A stretch of DNA of 24,910 nt from JARRQJ01 sp037381915 (GCA_037381915.1 JARRQJ010000032.1:1-24910), one strand, 5' to 3'. Counted from the stretch's first letter, positions 5,633-14,312 are shown. Notes: generated by a model from the sequence alone, not told the origin. Program-made: numbers and translations.

Positions 5633-8170
5633 GTGATAAAACTTCTATATTCATCGGCGATACGCTATCCCAAGATTACGATCCTGTTGATCCTGGGGGT
5701 GACGATTTTCCTGGCATTGCAGCTTCCGAAGCTGCATTGGGAGACGGATGCGCGCGTTTATCTGCCCAAGGGTCATCCCGCAATTAAGTACGACGAAAAA
5801 GTCGATGACGTGTTCGGCGTGAAGGACGCCGTCATTATAGGCATAGTCAACGACAAGAAAGGCATATTCAATCCGGCTACGCTGGCACGGATCGCGCGCA
5901 TTACGCAAAAGATTGCGGCACTGCCCGGAGTAATCGCCAATCGGCCAATAGACGTGGCCTCTCTCTCCACGGTCTCCATTTTTTCGGGAGACGAATCCAG
6001 TATAGGGTCGCAACGCTTAATGCCGCACGTTCCCACGGACGCCGCCGGTATAGCCCGTTTGAAAAAGGCGGTCGACGCCAACAGCGATCTATTGGTGGGG
6101 AATCTGGTATCGGCCGACGGCAAGGCGGCGATGATCCGGGCCAAACTGAAAGAAGGCATAAACACCCGGTATCGCACCTATTTCGAAATTAAATGCCAGA
6201 TTCTTCCCCAGGAAACGGGCGATTGGAGTGCTATGCAGGAATGCGCCAGCGCCGGCGGCGGGGATTGGCAGAAAAACGGCAAACAAGGGGCGGCGGGCCG
6301 GCAGCAGCAGAAGGGCGCCGGGCAGGGGGATTGGCGGCAAAACCAGGCTTCCTGGGGGCAATGGCAGCACAATGCCAAGGGCGGGCAGGCCCAGGGCCGC
6401 GCGCTAAACGGCGATCGGATATATCTCGCCGGCCGGCCGGTAATCGAAGTGACATCCGGCATGCAAGCCATCAAGGATATGCGGATCATGATTCCGATGT
6501 TGGTGGCGGCGATTGGCTTGACGCTCCTGCTGATATTCAGGACGGGGCGGGGCGTCGTGCTGCCGCTGTTCGTGATGGGGGCGGCAATAGTATGGACTAT
6601 GGGAATAATGGCGCTTCTCAACGTACCGCTTTATACCATTTCGACCATGCTGCCCGTCATTTTGGTGGCGGTCAGCATCGGTGATTCGGTGCACCTGCTG
6701 AGCGAATACTACGATCAGGTGGTGCATGACGCCCATCGCCCCGGCTCCGAGCTGATCGCGAAAGCCATCCGCCACTTGAGCCGGCCGCTCGTCACAACCT
6801 CCATCACCACGGCGGTTGGCTTTCTGTCGCTGTCGTTCGCCGAAATGCCCCCGTTCATCGTGTTCGGCTTGTTTACGGTGTTGGGAATCTCCATCAGCTG
6901 GTTGCTTACCGTGACATTTATTCCGGCCGCTCTGACGATATTGAAGCCGAAAGTGGGAGGGTATCTCGCCAAACGCAGATCGCTAAGGGTTCATTCCGAG
7001 CAAACGCGCCTGGTCAGATGGCTGGTGGCAAGCGGCAGCTTGCTGCACGAAAGGAGGCGATTGGCGGGAGTTATCCTGCTTGGAATTTCAGCGGTCGCGC
7101 TGGTAGGCGCTGCCAGGTTGTATGTCGATTCCAGCTGGATGAACGATTTTCGCCAGGATTCCGAGCTGGTGAAGGCGAATAAGATGTTGAACGATGAGTT
7201 CGACGGCACGATCTTTATGAATGTGGTCGTGGCCGGCGACAAGAAGGATATCTTCAGGTCACCGGAGCTGCTGAAACATGTGGAAGCGCTCCAGAATTAC
7301 GTGGATAAGCTGCCATACGTAGGAGGGTCGCGTTCGATCGCCGACTACATAAAAAACATGAATAAGACGCTTCACGCCGAAGACAGCAAATACGACGTGA
7401 TTCCGGACAGCGCCGCTCAGATCGGCGAATATTTGTACTTGTTCTCGGTCTCCGGGCGTCCACAGCAGCTCGATGAGATGATCGATTACGGTTACCGGCA
7501 GGCGCTGGTGACCTTTGCGATCAAAACGGATCATACCGAGGCGTTAAAGAAGATCATAGACGAGACCCGGGCCTTTGCCGATAAAGAATTCGCGGGTGGG
7601 CAAGTCAAGGTCAACTTCGCGGGCTCGGCGAACAATTCCTACGTATGGGCGCATCTGTTGATCGGCAGTCAAACCCGGTCCATCGTCCTGTCCAAACTGG
7701 CCATTTTGATCATCGCGATTCTGATGTTCAGATCGCTGCGGATCGGCATCATCGCGGTTGTCCCGCTGATTTTCTCGACCTTGCTGGTCGCCGGTCTGGC
7801 CGGATTCCTCGGTATTCCCCTGGACGTGTCCACGGCATTGGCGGCCGGGGTGGCCATAGGCGTCGGCGTGGACTACGCGGTGCACTATATCTTCAGATAC
7901 AGGGAAGAATTGGCCGGTACCGGAGACAAGCTGGCGGCGACCCAGGCGACCATGCGCAGCGTCGGCAAGACCATCGTGTTTAACGCGCTGGTGGTAATCA
8001 TCGGCTTCTTGGTGTTGCTGATATCGCAATTTCCTCCGCATATCAAGCTGGGCTATTTCGTAGTCTCTTATATGGTGGTCAGTTGCTTGGCGGCGTTGAC
8101 GATATTGCCCGTCCTGCTCGGGTTTTCCAGGGCCGAAGTGAAAAGTCAGGCGAAGGTGAATGGCTTATAA
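5633..8170 (+). CDS. MMPL/RND-family inner-membrane transporter with Trp/Gln-rich periplasmic insert
   Basis: The 845-residue protein has the two-fold RND layout: TM1 at about 16-32, a large periplasmic loop, five TMs from about 285 to 450, a repeat TM near 480, a second loop, and five TMs from about 685 to the end. Family hallmarks are VSIGDSVHLLSEYYD in the first half and VAIGVGVDYAVHYIFRYREE in the second, matching the COG1033/MMPL type that exports or flips lipids and other hydrophobic compounds. The odd feature is a low-complexity insert at about residues 190-256 in the first loop, with three GDW units (196-198, 210-212, 232-234), many Gln and Gly, and a Cys pair (about 189 and 204). The GTG start gives MIKLLYSSAIRYPK, the usual N-terminus of this family, preceded by GGGGG at 5624-5628. 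Its stop overlaps the next start by 11 bases. Confidence 0.9.
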   Translation: MIKLLYSSAIRYPKITILLILGVTIFLALQLPKLHWETDARVYLPKGHPAIKYDEKVDDVFGVKDAVIIGIVNDKKGIFNPATLARIARITQKIAALPGVIANRPIDVASLSTVSIFSGDESSIGSQRLMPHVPTDAAGIARLKKAVDANSDLLVGNLVSADGKAAMIRAKLKEGINTRYRTYFEIKCQILPQETGDWSAMQECASAGGGDWQKNGKQGAAGRQQQKGAGQGDWRQNQASWGQWQHNAKGGQAQGRALNGDRIYLAGRPVIEVTSGMQAIKDMRIMIPMLVAAIGLTLLLIFRTGRGVVLPLFVMGAAIVWTMGIMALLNVPLYTISTMLPVILVAVSIGDSVHLLSEYYDQVVHDAHRPGSELIAKAIRHLSRPLVTTSITTAVGFLSLSFAEMPPFIVFGLFTVLGISISWLLTVTFIPAALTILKPKVGGYLAKRRSLRVHSEQTRLVRWLVASGSLLHERRRLAGVILLGISAVALVGAARLYVDSSWMNDFRQDSELVKANKMLNDEFDGTIFMNVVVAGDKKDIFRSPELLKHVEALQNYVDKLPYVGGSRSIADYIKNMNKTLHAEDSKYDVIPDSAAQIGEYLYLFSVSGRPQQLDEMIDYGYRQALVTFAIKTDHTEALKKIIDETRAFADKEFAGGQVKVNFAGSANNSYVWAHLLIGSQTRSIVLSKLAILIIAILMFRSLRIGIIAVVPLIFSTLLVAGLAGFLGIPLDVSTALAAGVAIGVGVDYAVHYIFRYREELAGTGDKLAATQATMRSVGKTIVFNALVVIIGFLVLLISQFPPHIKLGYFVVSYMVVSCLAALTILPVLLGFSRAEVKSQAKVNGL

Positions 8171-9062
8171 GCGCCACATCATCGCCGCAGCCCTGCTTTT
8201 GGCGGCAAACCTGGCCGCCGCAACCGCGTGGGCCGCGGGGGCGGATCGCAATTGGGGTGTGGCTCCCTACCTGGGTTTGTACAAGCCATCGCTCAAGCTG
8301 CTTAACGAAGGTGCATTTCGCTCGCCTTATCAGGGCACGGCGCAATTGATCGATCAATTCGGTAACAATAATAACGTTACCGTTCCTTTTATATTCCGTG
8401 ATCCCATCCCGGAGCTGGATCCGGGTGTCCTGGCGGGCCTGGAATTTCAGTGGCGAATAAACGACAAGCATGCCTTATTGTTAGGCGCCGGGACGTGGCA
8501 AGCCACCTCGTCCACCAGGGCTCGTGGAGTCTTCCCGGTGCAAGGCGCCTTTGAGTCGGTGTTGGCGGATAGAAAGGGGGCCTTGTCCTATACCGAGTTT
8601 TATCTGGGGTGGCGTTACAACCTCATTCACAAGCCGAAGAAATATGATTTTTACTTGAATTTCTCCGTCCATGACATTTTTAATGTCAACTATCGTGAAG
8701 ATTTTTCCGTGTTGTTTCTCAGTGGGCCGCCGCGCAGCTTCAGGAAATCATTGATTATCGAATCCCGGGCGACCGGCTTACTGCTGCTGCAGGGAGCGGG
8801 CGGTGGTGAATGGTTCGTCAATGACTGGTTTTCACTGGGTGTTGAGGCCGGCTATGCCTTCGGCTTGAAGGCGCTGAGGCTCGGAGACGGTAATTTAACC
8901 ACTGATTTTCGCCCTACAGACAACCTTTTTCTGGAGGTGCCGCTGAGGCCGACAGCCAGCGGCGCGATGCAATATAAATCTGAGGACGGATCGGGATATC
9001 GCAATCTGAGGTTGGATTTTGAGGGTTGGAAGGCCCTTGTGAAAGCAACCATCTACTACTAG
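8160..9062 (+). CDS. Predicted outer-membrane beta-barrel protein of unknown function
   Basis: The 300-residue protein has a signal peptide (MAYKRHIIAAALLLAANLAAATAWA-A, about 25 residues). The mature part has amphipathic strands with aromatic girdles (for example YTEFYLGWRYNLI and KYDFYLNFSVHDIFNV) and ends in KATIYY, an aromatic terminus compatible with Bam insertion. I cannot assign a named family. The ATG lies inside the last codons of the transporter gene, with GAAGGTGA directly upstream, so it is translationally coupled to the MMPL protein. That points to a joint role, for example as an outer-membrane receiver or pore for its substrate. A soluble periplasmic beta-protein is the main alternative. 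Confidence 0.7.
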   Translation: MAYKRHIIAAALLLAANLAAATAWAAGADRNWGVAPYLGLYKPSLKLLNEGAFRSPYQGTAQLIDQFGNNNNVTVPFIFRDPIPELDPGVLAGLEFQWRINDKHALLLGAGTWQATSSTRARGVFPVQGAFESVLADRKGALSYTEFYLGWRYNLIHKPKKYDFYLNFSVHDIFNVNYREDFSVLFLSGPPRSFRKSLIIESRATGLLLLQGAGGGEWFVNDWFSLGVEAGYAFGLKALRLGDGNLTTDFRPTDNLFLEVPLRPTASGAMQYKSEDGSGYRNLRLDFEGWKALVKATIYY

Positions 9063-9102
9063 CGGGAACGACGGTTAGCCACGTCCAATTACATGAAGCA
9101 TA

Positions 9103-11838
9103 TTGAACGATAGCATTGTTGTGAAACATAAATTAATCCTCATAATATTGATATTGCCTGCCTTGCTCATCGCCGCTACCGGATTCGGGCAGGAGACGGC
9201 GGCGACGGCAACCGCCGGCAAGGTCGGCGCTCTTATAGCGGAGGGGCGTCGCTCGTTGCAGGGTGGTGACGTCGACCATGCGTTGCAGTCATTCGAGGAG
9301 GCGCTGAAGCTGGATGCGTCAAACGCGGAGGCGTTCTATTACGCGGGTACGATCTACATACATAAAAATGATGTAAAGAAGGGGCTCGGCTATCTTGAGC
9401 GCAGCGTGGAATTGGCACCGAAAAACGTCAAGCTGAGGTTCATACTGGCCCAGACCTACGAAGGCGTGTCTTTGCTGGACAAAGCCATAGCCGCATATCA
9501 CCAGGTGGAAGAGATGGCGCCGAATTCACCGGAGGCGAAGGAGTCGGCAAGACACGCCCAAATCCTGATCGGCAGGCAATATGGTGAGAAAGGAAACTAC
9601 AAAGAGGCGCTGAAGGTATTTTCGCAGGTGCTGGCCAAGTATCCCAACGACGTTTCCGCTCTGATGAACAAAGGATTGGCGCTCTCATTTATGGGTGACT
9701 ATGCCGAGGCGGAGGCCGCTCTGCAAAAGGCGTTGGCGATTCAGCCGGACAACATCCAGCTGCATACGTCCTTGGCGGAGGTGTTTGAGAAAAAGGGGGA
9801 CCTTGATCAAAGCAAGAAGTACTATCAAAGCGCGCTGAAGCTGGCGCCGCCCGGCTCACCTATAGCGAAGCGCATGGCCCGAAAGGTAGCTCTGATCGAG
9901 GGGGCGCAATTCCTGCAGCAAGGCGATTTGGCGAATGCTCAGCGCATATATGAAAAGGTATATAAGGAGGATCCACAAAATCCAGTAGCCCGTATCAATT
10001 TGGCCAGGATATACCACGACCGGGGTGATCTGCAGCGCGCGCAAGCTATGCTGCTTTCGCTCGAAGCGGATGATCCCAACAATTTGGATGTCAAGCTGCG
10101 GTTGGGCGCTTCCTATTTCGAACAAGGGGATGTGGAAAACGCGGTCCGCGAGTTGGAAACAATCATAGCAAAAGGTGGGGATGCGCCGCAGGTGGAGCAG
10201 GCTGCCAAGTTGTTGGAAAATATACGTTCATCCCAGAAAGGCAAGCTTGCGCGGGAGATGACGGCTGATCAGCGAATAGCGATGTATCGGGCGATGCTGA
10301 AAGGAAATCCAGACGATCGTCAGGCGTGGTTGGGCTTGGGCCTCCTATACATCCAGTTGCAACGCAGAGAGGAGGCCAAGAAGGCGTTTGAGAATGTCAT
10401 CCGGCTGGATGGTAAGGATGCGCAGGCCTTGGCGGTGTTGGGAGGTTTGTATGAAGACACCGATGAGCTGGACAAGGCGATCGAGACATACAAGCGCGCT
10501 TATGATTTGGAGAAGGATCCGGAGAAGAAGCGCAAGGTGGATTTACAGCTGCGTATCGTGACCGCTAAGAAGACATACGCCGATGGGAAGCTCAAGGAGG
10601 CTGAAGAGCAATTCAAGGCGTTGCTCAAGGAGGATGGCAATAATTACACTCTTCATTTCTACCTGGCGCTGATTTATTCCAGGACCGACAGGATGGAGCA
10701 GGCCATTTCGGAGTATCAGAAAGTGCTCAAGATCGTTCCCGGTCACCTCGGCGCAAGATTGAATCTGGCGGTCGCCTATGAGCGGGTCGGTCGCGATGAG
10801 GACGCCATAACGGAGTATCAGCACGTGGCGCGGAGCGGCGTGCCCAACTTGTCCGAGACGGCGAAGACGCGCCTGGATGCGCTGGTGAAGCGGGTAGGAG
10901 GTTTCTCCTATACCTTGGGATATTCCCTTAATTTTGACAGCAACAGCAACCTGAGCTCGACGCGCCCGCTTGAAGAATTGCGTTCGGATACAGTGGCGGC
11001 GGTGACCTATCGGCGCAAGCTCAGACGCAAACAAATCTATTGGGGGATAAGTTTCACTCCGACCTATAGCGTCTATCATCAACAGCAGTTCGATTTTTTG
11101 ACTTTGGATGCCAGCCCTTTCCTGCGCGCTACCTGGGCTGGGATCGATTTTTCGGGAAATTATGCCTACAGCAAGACTGACAGCGTGTTGACGCAAAAAA
11201 ACTATAATGTAACAAATAGAGTTTATGCTGATGCGTTGAAACGGTTTAAGATGGTGTCGTTATTACCCTTTATAACGGCAAAGGATCAGCGGAAAAAAGT
11301 TCCCAGCGTTTGGCGCGTAAGCGGTAATTACCGGCATTTTAGATCTCCGACTTCACCCGCCTACGACTCCAACAGCTATTCGATCGGGGTCTTGCTCAAT
11401 CAGGGAAGCAGTAGCGGGTGGTCATGGACGGGCGGCTACACCTATTCCAATAACAAAAATCTAAAATCGATCGGTAACGATTTTGCCTATAGCAGTCATG
11501 CCGTTAATCTGCAGCTATCCAAAACCATCTCGCCGAAGTTGAGTGCTAACGGATCGTATGCTTTTATATATACTGCCTATACGCACCCTGATTCCGTCAC
11601 GAAGTTCACGAAGTATCGTATCAACAAGCTTAATTCGATATCGGTGGGACTGAACTACGTCGTCAACAATACACTGCGATTGAACGGCAATCTCATGTAT
11701 CAGAGGAATAATTCCAACCTGCCGACCGGGTATATTCTGAGTACGGAGGACGCCAGCACTCTGGTGGGCATACAAAGCCCCTCGTTGGGTGGTTATCACA
11801 AATATGGAATTACGGCGGGTCTCGTTCTGAATTTCTAG
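9103..11838 (+). CDS. TPR-repeat protein with C-terminal outer-membrane barrel
   Basis: The protein has 911 residues from the TTG at 9103, or 905 from the GTG at 9121, which gives a cleaner signal peptide (MKHKLILIILILPALLIAATGFG). Neither start has a strong ribosome-binding site. From about residue 35 to 595 there are many tandem tetratricopeptide repeats (for example NAEAFYYAGTIYIHKNDVKKG and DVSALMNKGLALSFMGDYAEA). From about residue 600 the sequence turns into alternating aromatic beta-strands ending in ITAGLVLNF with a C-terminal Phe, so a barrel of perhaps 12-16 strands. The architecture recalls BcsC, PgaA and Slam-type proteins, where periplasmic TPRs feed a substrate to an outer-membrane pore. 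Which of these it resembles most cannot be decided here. It closes the transport cluster, 40 bases after the preceding gene, and faces the ABC permease gene tail to tail. Confidence 0.8.
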   Translation: MNDSIVVKHKLILIILILPALLIAATGFGQETAATATAGKVGALIAEGRRSLQGGDVDHALQSFEEALKLDASNAEAFYYAGTIYIHKNDVKKGLGYLERSVELAPKNVKLRFILAQTYEGVSLLDKAIAAYHQVEEMAPNSPEAKESARHAQILIGRQYGEKGNYKEALKVFSQVLAKYPNDVSALMNKGLALSFMGDYAEAEAALQKALAIQPDNIQLHTSLAEVFEKKGDLDQSKKYYQSALKLAPPGSPIAKRMARKVALIEGAQFLQQGDLANAQRIYEKVYKEDPQNPVARINLARIYHDRGDLQRAQAMLLSLEADDPNNLDVKLRLGASYFEQGDVENAVRELETIIAKGGDAPQVEQAAKLLENIRSSQKGKLAREMTADQRIAMYRAMLKGNPDDRQAWLGLGLLYIQLQRREEAKKAFENVIRLDGKDAQALAVLGGLYEDTDELDKAIETYKRAYDLEKDPEKKRKVDLQLRIVTAKKTYADGKLKEAEEQFKALLKEDGNNYTLHFYLALIYSRTDRMEQAISEYQKVLKIVPGHLGARLNLAVAYERVGRDEDAITEYQHVARSGVPNLSETAKTRLDALVKRVGGFSYTLGYSLNFDSNSNLSSTRPLEELRSDTVAAVTYRRKLRRKQIYWGISFTPTYSVYHQQQFDFLTLDASPFLRATWAGIDFSGNYAYSKTDSVLTQKNYNVTNRVYADALKRFKMVSLLPFITAKDQRKKVPSVWRVSGNYRHFRSPTSPAYDSNSYSIGVLLNQGSSSGWSWTGGYTYSNNKNLKSIGNDFAYSSHAVNLQLSKTISPKLSANGSYAFIYTAYTHPDSVTKFTKYRINKLNSISVGLNYVVNNTLRLNGNLMYQRNNSNLPTGYILSTEDASTLVGIQSPSLGGYHKYGITAGLVLNF

Positions 11839-11890
11839 ACGGGTCGATAATTTCCATGGCCATGGCGGAGCCTTCCCGACATCGAGCGCC

Positions 11891-12652
11891 TCAGTCACGC
11901 AGGGTATTGAAGGCGGATACCGCCCACCATAGGGCCGCGACGGTGAACGCGGTCAATATCAGTGCATGAAAGCCGTACTCGGAAATGTCTGCGGTGCCCA
12001 CTAAGACGGCACGGACGGCATCCACTGCGTAATTGATCGGATTGATGACCGTAACGTACTTTATCCACTCCGGCATGAAGCTCGTCGGCACCAGGGCAGT
12101 GGAGAAGAACATCAGGGGCAAGGTCATCAAGTTACCGATGATAACCAATGGCTCTTCCCTCTGGAGCGCTATGGCGAAGCCATTGGATATGGCCGCGAAG
12201 CACAGGCCCAGCAGCACTACCACCAGTAGGCTAAGGGCGAGTGCCCCGATGCCGAGATTGAGATGCGCTCCCAGCAGCCATGACACTGCCAGCATGATGG
12301 CGACTTGGATTACCACCTGGGCGGTGGAGTGCAATACCCTGCTCAGGACTATGGCGACCCGCGAAACCGGTGATGCCAGCATTTTGTCGACGGTGCCCGA
12401 CTGGATCTCACGCAACAGGCTCACGCCGCTCCAGGACGAGCCGAACAGCACCGTCATGATCAATACCCCGGGGACGAAAAAATCAACATACGTGCCGGCG
12501 GGAAAACCGGGCAATTGCGAGATGTTCTTGAACAGCTGGCCGAATATGATCAGCCATATCAGCGGCTGTACCAGGGTGAATAAGGTCCACATGGGCATGC
12601 GGACGGTGATCTTCATGTATTTGTTAAACAGGTACCAGGTATCGGCAAGCAT
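11891..12652 (-). CDS. ABC-2 type permease, DrrB-like
   Basis: The 253-residue membrane protein has about six TM helices and the ABC-2 signature around FFVPGVLIMTVLFGSSWSGVSLLREIQSGTVDKMLASPVSR (about 60-100) and VINPINYAVDAVRAVLVG (about 203-220), as in DrrB/NodJ exporters. It forms the membrane half of the exporter with the ATPase encoded 41 bases upstream. The ATG has AAGGA about 9 bases before it. Such pairs export drugs, lipids or polysaccharide precursors; the substrate is unknown here. It converges on the TPR-barrel gene with a 52-base gap containing the palindrome CCATGGCCATGG but no clear terminator. Confidence 0.9.
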   Translation of the reverse strand: MLADTWYLFNKYMKITVRMPMWTLFTLVQPLIWLIIFGQLFKNISQLPGFPAGTYVDFFVPGVLIMTVLFGSSWSGVSLLREIQSGTVDKMLASPVSRVAIVLSRVLHSTAQVVIQVAIMLAVSWLLGAHLNLGIGALALSLLVVVLLGLCFAAISNGFAIALQREEPLVIIGNLMTLPLMFFSTALVPTSFMPEWIKYVTVINPINYAVDAVRAVLVGTADISEYGFHALILTAFTVAALWWAVSAFNTLRD

Positions 12653-12693
12653 GTGGATTCCTTATATCGCAGCGGCGCATGGGCCACGTGAAG

Positions 12694-14163
12694 TCATTTT
12701 TCCGTGGGATTGCCGGACCATTTCTTTTCGCCCCATTCGTTACTGGCCCCCGTATCCGGCCACTCCCGGCGCTCGGAGTCTGGCTGGCTGTGGTCGGGAG
12801 CAGCATCATCGCGCGGGGCGCGTGTGTGCTGCTCGTCCTTGTCAGGCTGCGGCTCGGGTTGCCGCCGGGCCGTCTCCCCTTCGCTCCATTGTCGTTTCCA
12901 GGGTTCCGCGGACTTCGTATCGGTTTCCCGGGCAGCATCGCTTGCAGCGCCTTGCTGCTGATTTTGCCACTTGGCCATTTCCTCGGGCGACCAGGTTTGT
13001 TCCGGCCGTTCCGCGCCTGCGCGTCCGTCTGTAGCAGCGCCGGATTGCCCGGCAGATGCCGGTCCCGACTCATCCGTGTGCGCCCACTGGCCGCTTTGCC
13101 AGGCGCCACCCTCTTCGCCGCTTTCCTCAGTGGCGTCCTGGTTTTCGTTCCATTGCTTTTGCCATTTGCCGCCGCCTTTACCCGCCCATTGTTTCCACCA
13201 CTCGTCACCGGAATCCTCGCTGTTGTCCTCCATGCTGCTGCCGGTGTATTTGAGAAAGACGTCGTCGAGGCTGGGGCGGGCTAATGACAATGAGAGGATC
13301 GAGACCGCGTGTTTGCCCGCCAGCTCCGATATTCTGGGTACGCTTTCCGCGCCGCTGGTGACATAGAGATGCAGCTTGTTGCCCTCCCACATGGCGTCCT
13401 TTACATAATCCGTTTGCTTGAGTGCCGTAACGAATTGTTGCGCGGCCCAGTCCTGCTGTTCCAGGGTCACAGTCAGGGCATCGCCGGCGATAGTGGCCTT
13501 GAGTTCGTCGGGCGTACCCAAGGCCCGGATCTTGCCGCCGCTGATGATCGCGACGCGGTGGGCGAGCCTGTCGGCCTCTTCCAGATAATGGGTGGTCAAC
13601 AGGATGGTCAGCCCGGTTTCTTGATTGAGCTGTTCGATGTACCTCCACAGCATCTTGCGGCTCTTTATATCCAGTCCCAGGGTGGGTTCGTCCAGAAACA
13701 GCAGCGCGGGGCGGTGAATGAGCGCCGTGGCGATATCGAGTTTACGCCGCATGCCGCCCGAGTAGGTGGCGACCTGGCGGTCCAGACCGGACTCGAGTTC
13801 GAAGTACCGGGCCAGCTCGGCGACGCGGGCCTTGATGTCCGCCTTTTTCATGCGGTAGAGATGGCCCTGCAGTTCCAGATTCTCTCTACCGGTGAGGAAG
13901 TAGTCGATCCCGGTATTCTGGGCGACGACGCCGATGCATTGCCGCACCTTTTCCGGCTCCCTGTCCACGTCGTAGCCGGCGACAATCACCTTGCCGGAAT
14001 CGAAGCCGCACAGGGTTGCCAAGGTGCGGATGGTCGTGCTCTTACCCGCGCCGTTGGGGCCCAGCAGTCCCAAAATCTCGCCTTTAGCCACGGTGAGATC
14101 CAGTTCATCCACCGCTTTAAGGCCGGCAGGGAATACCTTTGTAAGGCCGCGTACCTGTATCAT
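12694..14163 (-). CDS. ABC exporter ATPase, DrrA-like, with Trp-rich disordered C-terminal tail
   Basis: From the ATG at 14163 the product has 489 residues. A TTG 63 bases upstream extends the frame, but MIQVRGLTKVF is the family-typical start. The nucleotide-binding domain is complete: Walker A GPNGAGKS (35-42), Q-loop Gln82, signature YSGGM (134-138), Walker B LLFLDEP (154-160) and switch His192. The DrrA-type accessory region follows, with SLARPSLDDVFLKYTG ending near 308. Normal DrrA-like proteins stop about here (300-330 residues). This one continues for about 170 more, strongly charged and low in complexity, with 14 Trp in units such as EWWKQW, KWQKQW, AWQSGQW and PWKRQW. The tail keeps a single open frame with balanced acidic and basic residues, so it is probably translated and disordered in the cytoplasm. 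It powers the permease downstream. A promoter with a palindrome lies upstream. Confidence 0.9.
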   Translation of the reverse strand: MIQVRGLTKVFPAGLKAVDELDLTVAKGEILGLLGPNGAGKSTTIRTLATLCGFDSGKVIVAGYDVDREPEKVRQCIGVVAQNTGIDYFLTGRENLELQGHLYRMKKADIKARVAELARYFELESGLDRQVATYSGGMRRKLDIATALIHRPALLFLDEPTLGLDIKSRKMLWRYIEQLNQETGLTILLTTHYLEEADRLAHRVAIISGGKIRALGTPDELKATIAGDALTVTLEQQDWAAQQFVTALKQTDYVKDAMWEGNKLHLYVTSGAESVPRISELAGKHAVSILSLSLARPSLDDVFLKYTGSSMEDNSEDSGDEWWKQWAGKGGGKWQKQWNENQDATEESGEEGGAWQSGQWAHTDESGPASAGQSGAATDGRAGAERPEQTWSPEEMAKWQNQQQGAASDAARETDTKSAEPWKRQWSEGETARRQPEPQPDKDEQHTRAPRDDAAPDHSQPDSERREWPDTGASNEWGEKKWSGNPTEK

Positions 14164-14234
14164 GTGCGAGGTGCTTCCATTATTGGGATTCAGCCCGAGA
14201 TCAAATCCGACTCGATCGGGATACAAAACGCATA

Positions 14235-14263
14235 ATTATAGGATTTTTTTAGCATGTTGCTAA
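14235..14263 (-). promoter_or_regulatory. Sigma-70 promoter of the ABC exporter operon
   Basis: On the - strand, TTAGCA (14263-14258) and a perfect TATAAT (14240-14235) are separated by exactly 17 bases. Transcription would begin near 14228, giving a leader of about 65 bases before the ATPase start at 14163. Confidence 0.7.
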
Positions 14264-14264
14264 A
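14248..14264. promoter_or_regulatory. Palindromic operator candidate TTTAGCATGTTGCTAAA
   Basis: Perfect 7-bp arms TTTAGCA and TGCTAAA flank a 3-base centre. The element covers the -35 box and the upstream part of the spacer of the ABC promoter, and lies 49 bases before tsaD. A regulator bound here would control the exporter and possibly the divergent gene. Its sequence differs from the palindrome at 3489, so a different regulator is likely. Confidence 0.45.
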
Positions 14265-14312
14265 TATCATAACCAATGCCAGGAATAATATCCGGGTCTT
14301 GCGGGGGAGACG

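Noticed and set aside
11854..11865. CCATGGCCATGG palindrome between the convergent TPR-barrel and ABC permease genes
   Set aside because: Too short and without a T run, so I do not call it a terminator.
13309..14235. 308-codon + strand open frame antisense to the ABC ATPase
   Set aside because: The ATPase has every nucleotide-binding motif intact; the + strand frame has none and no start signal.
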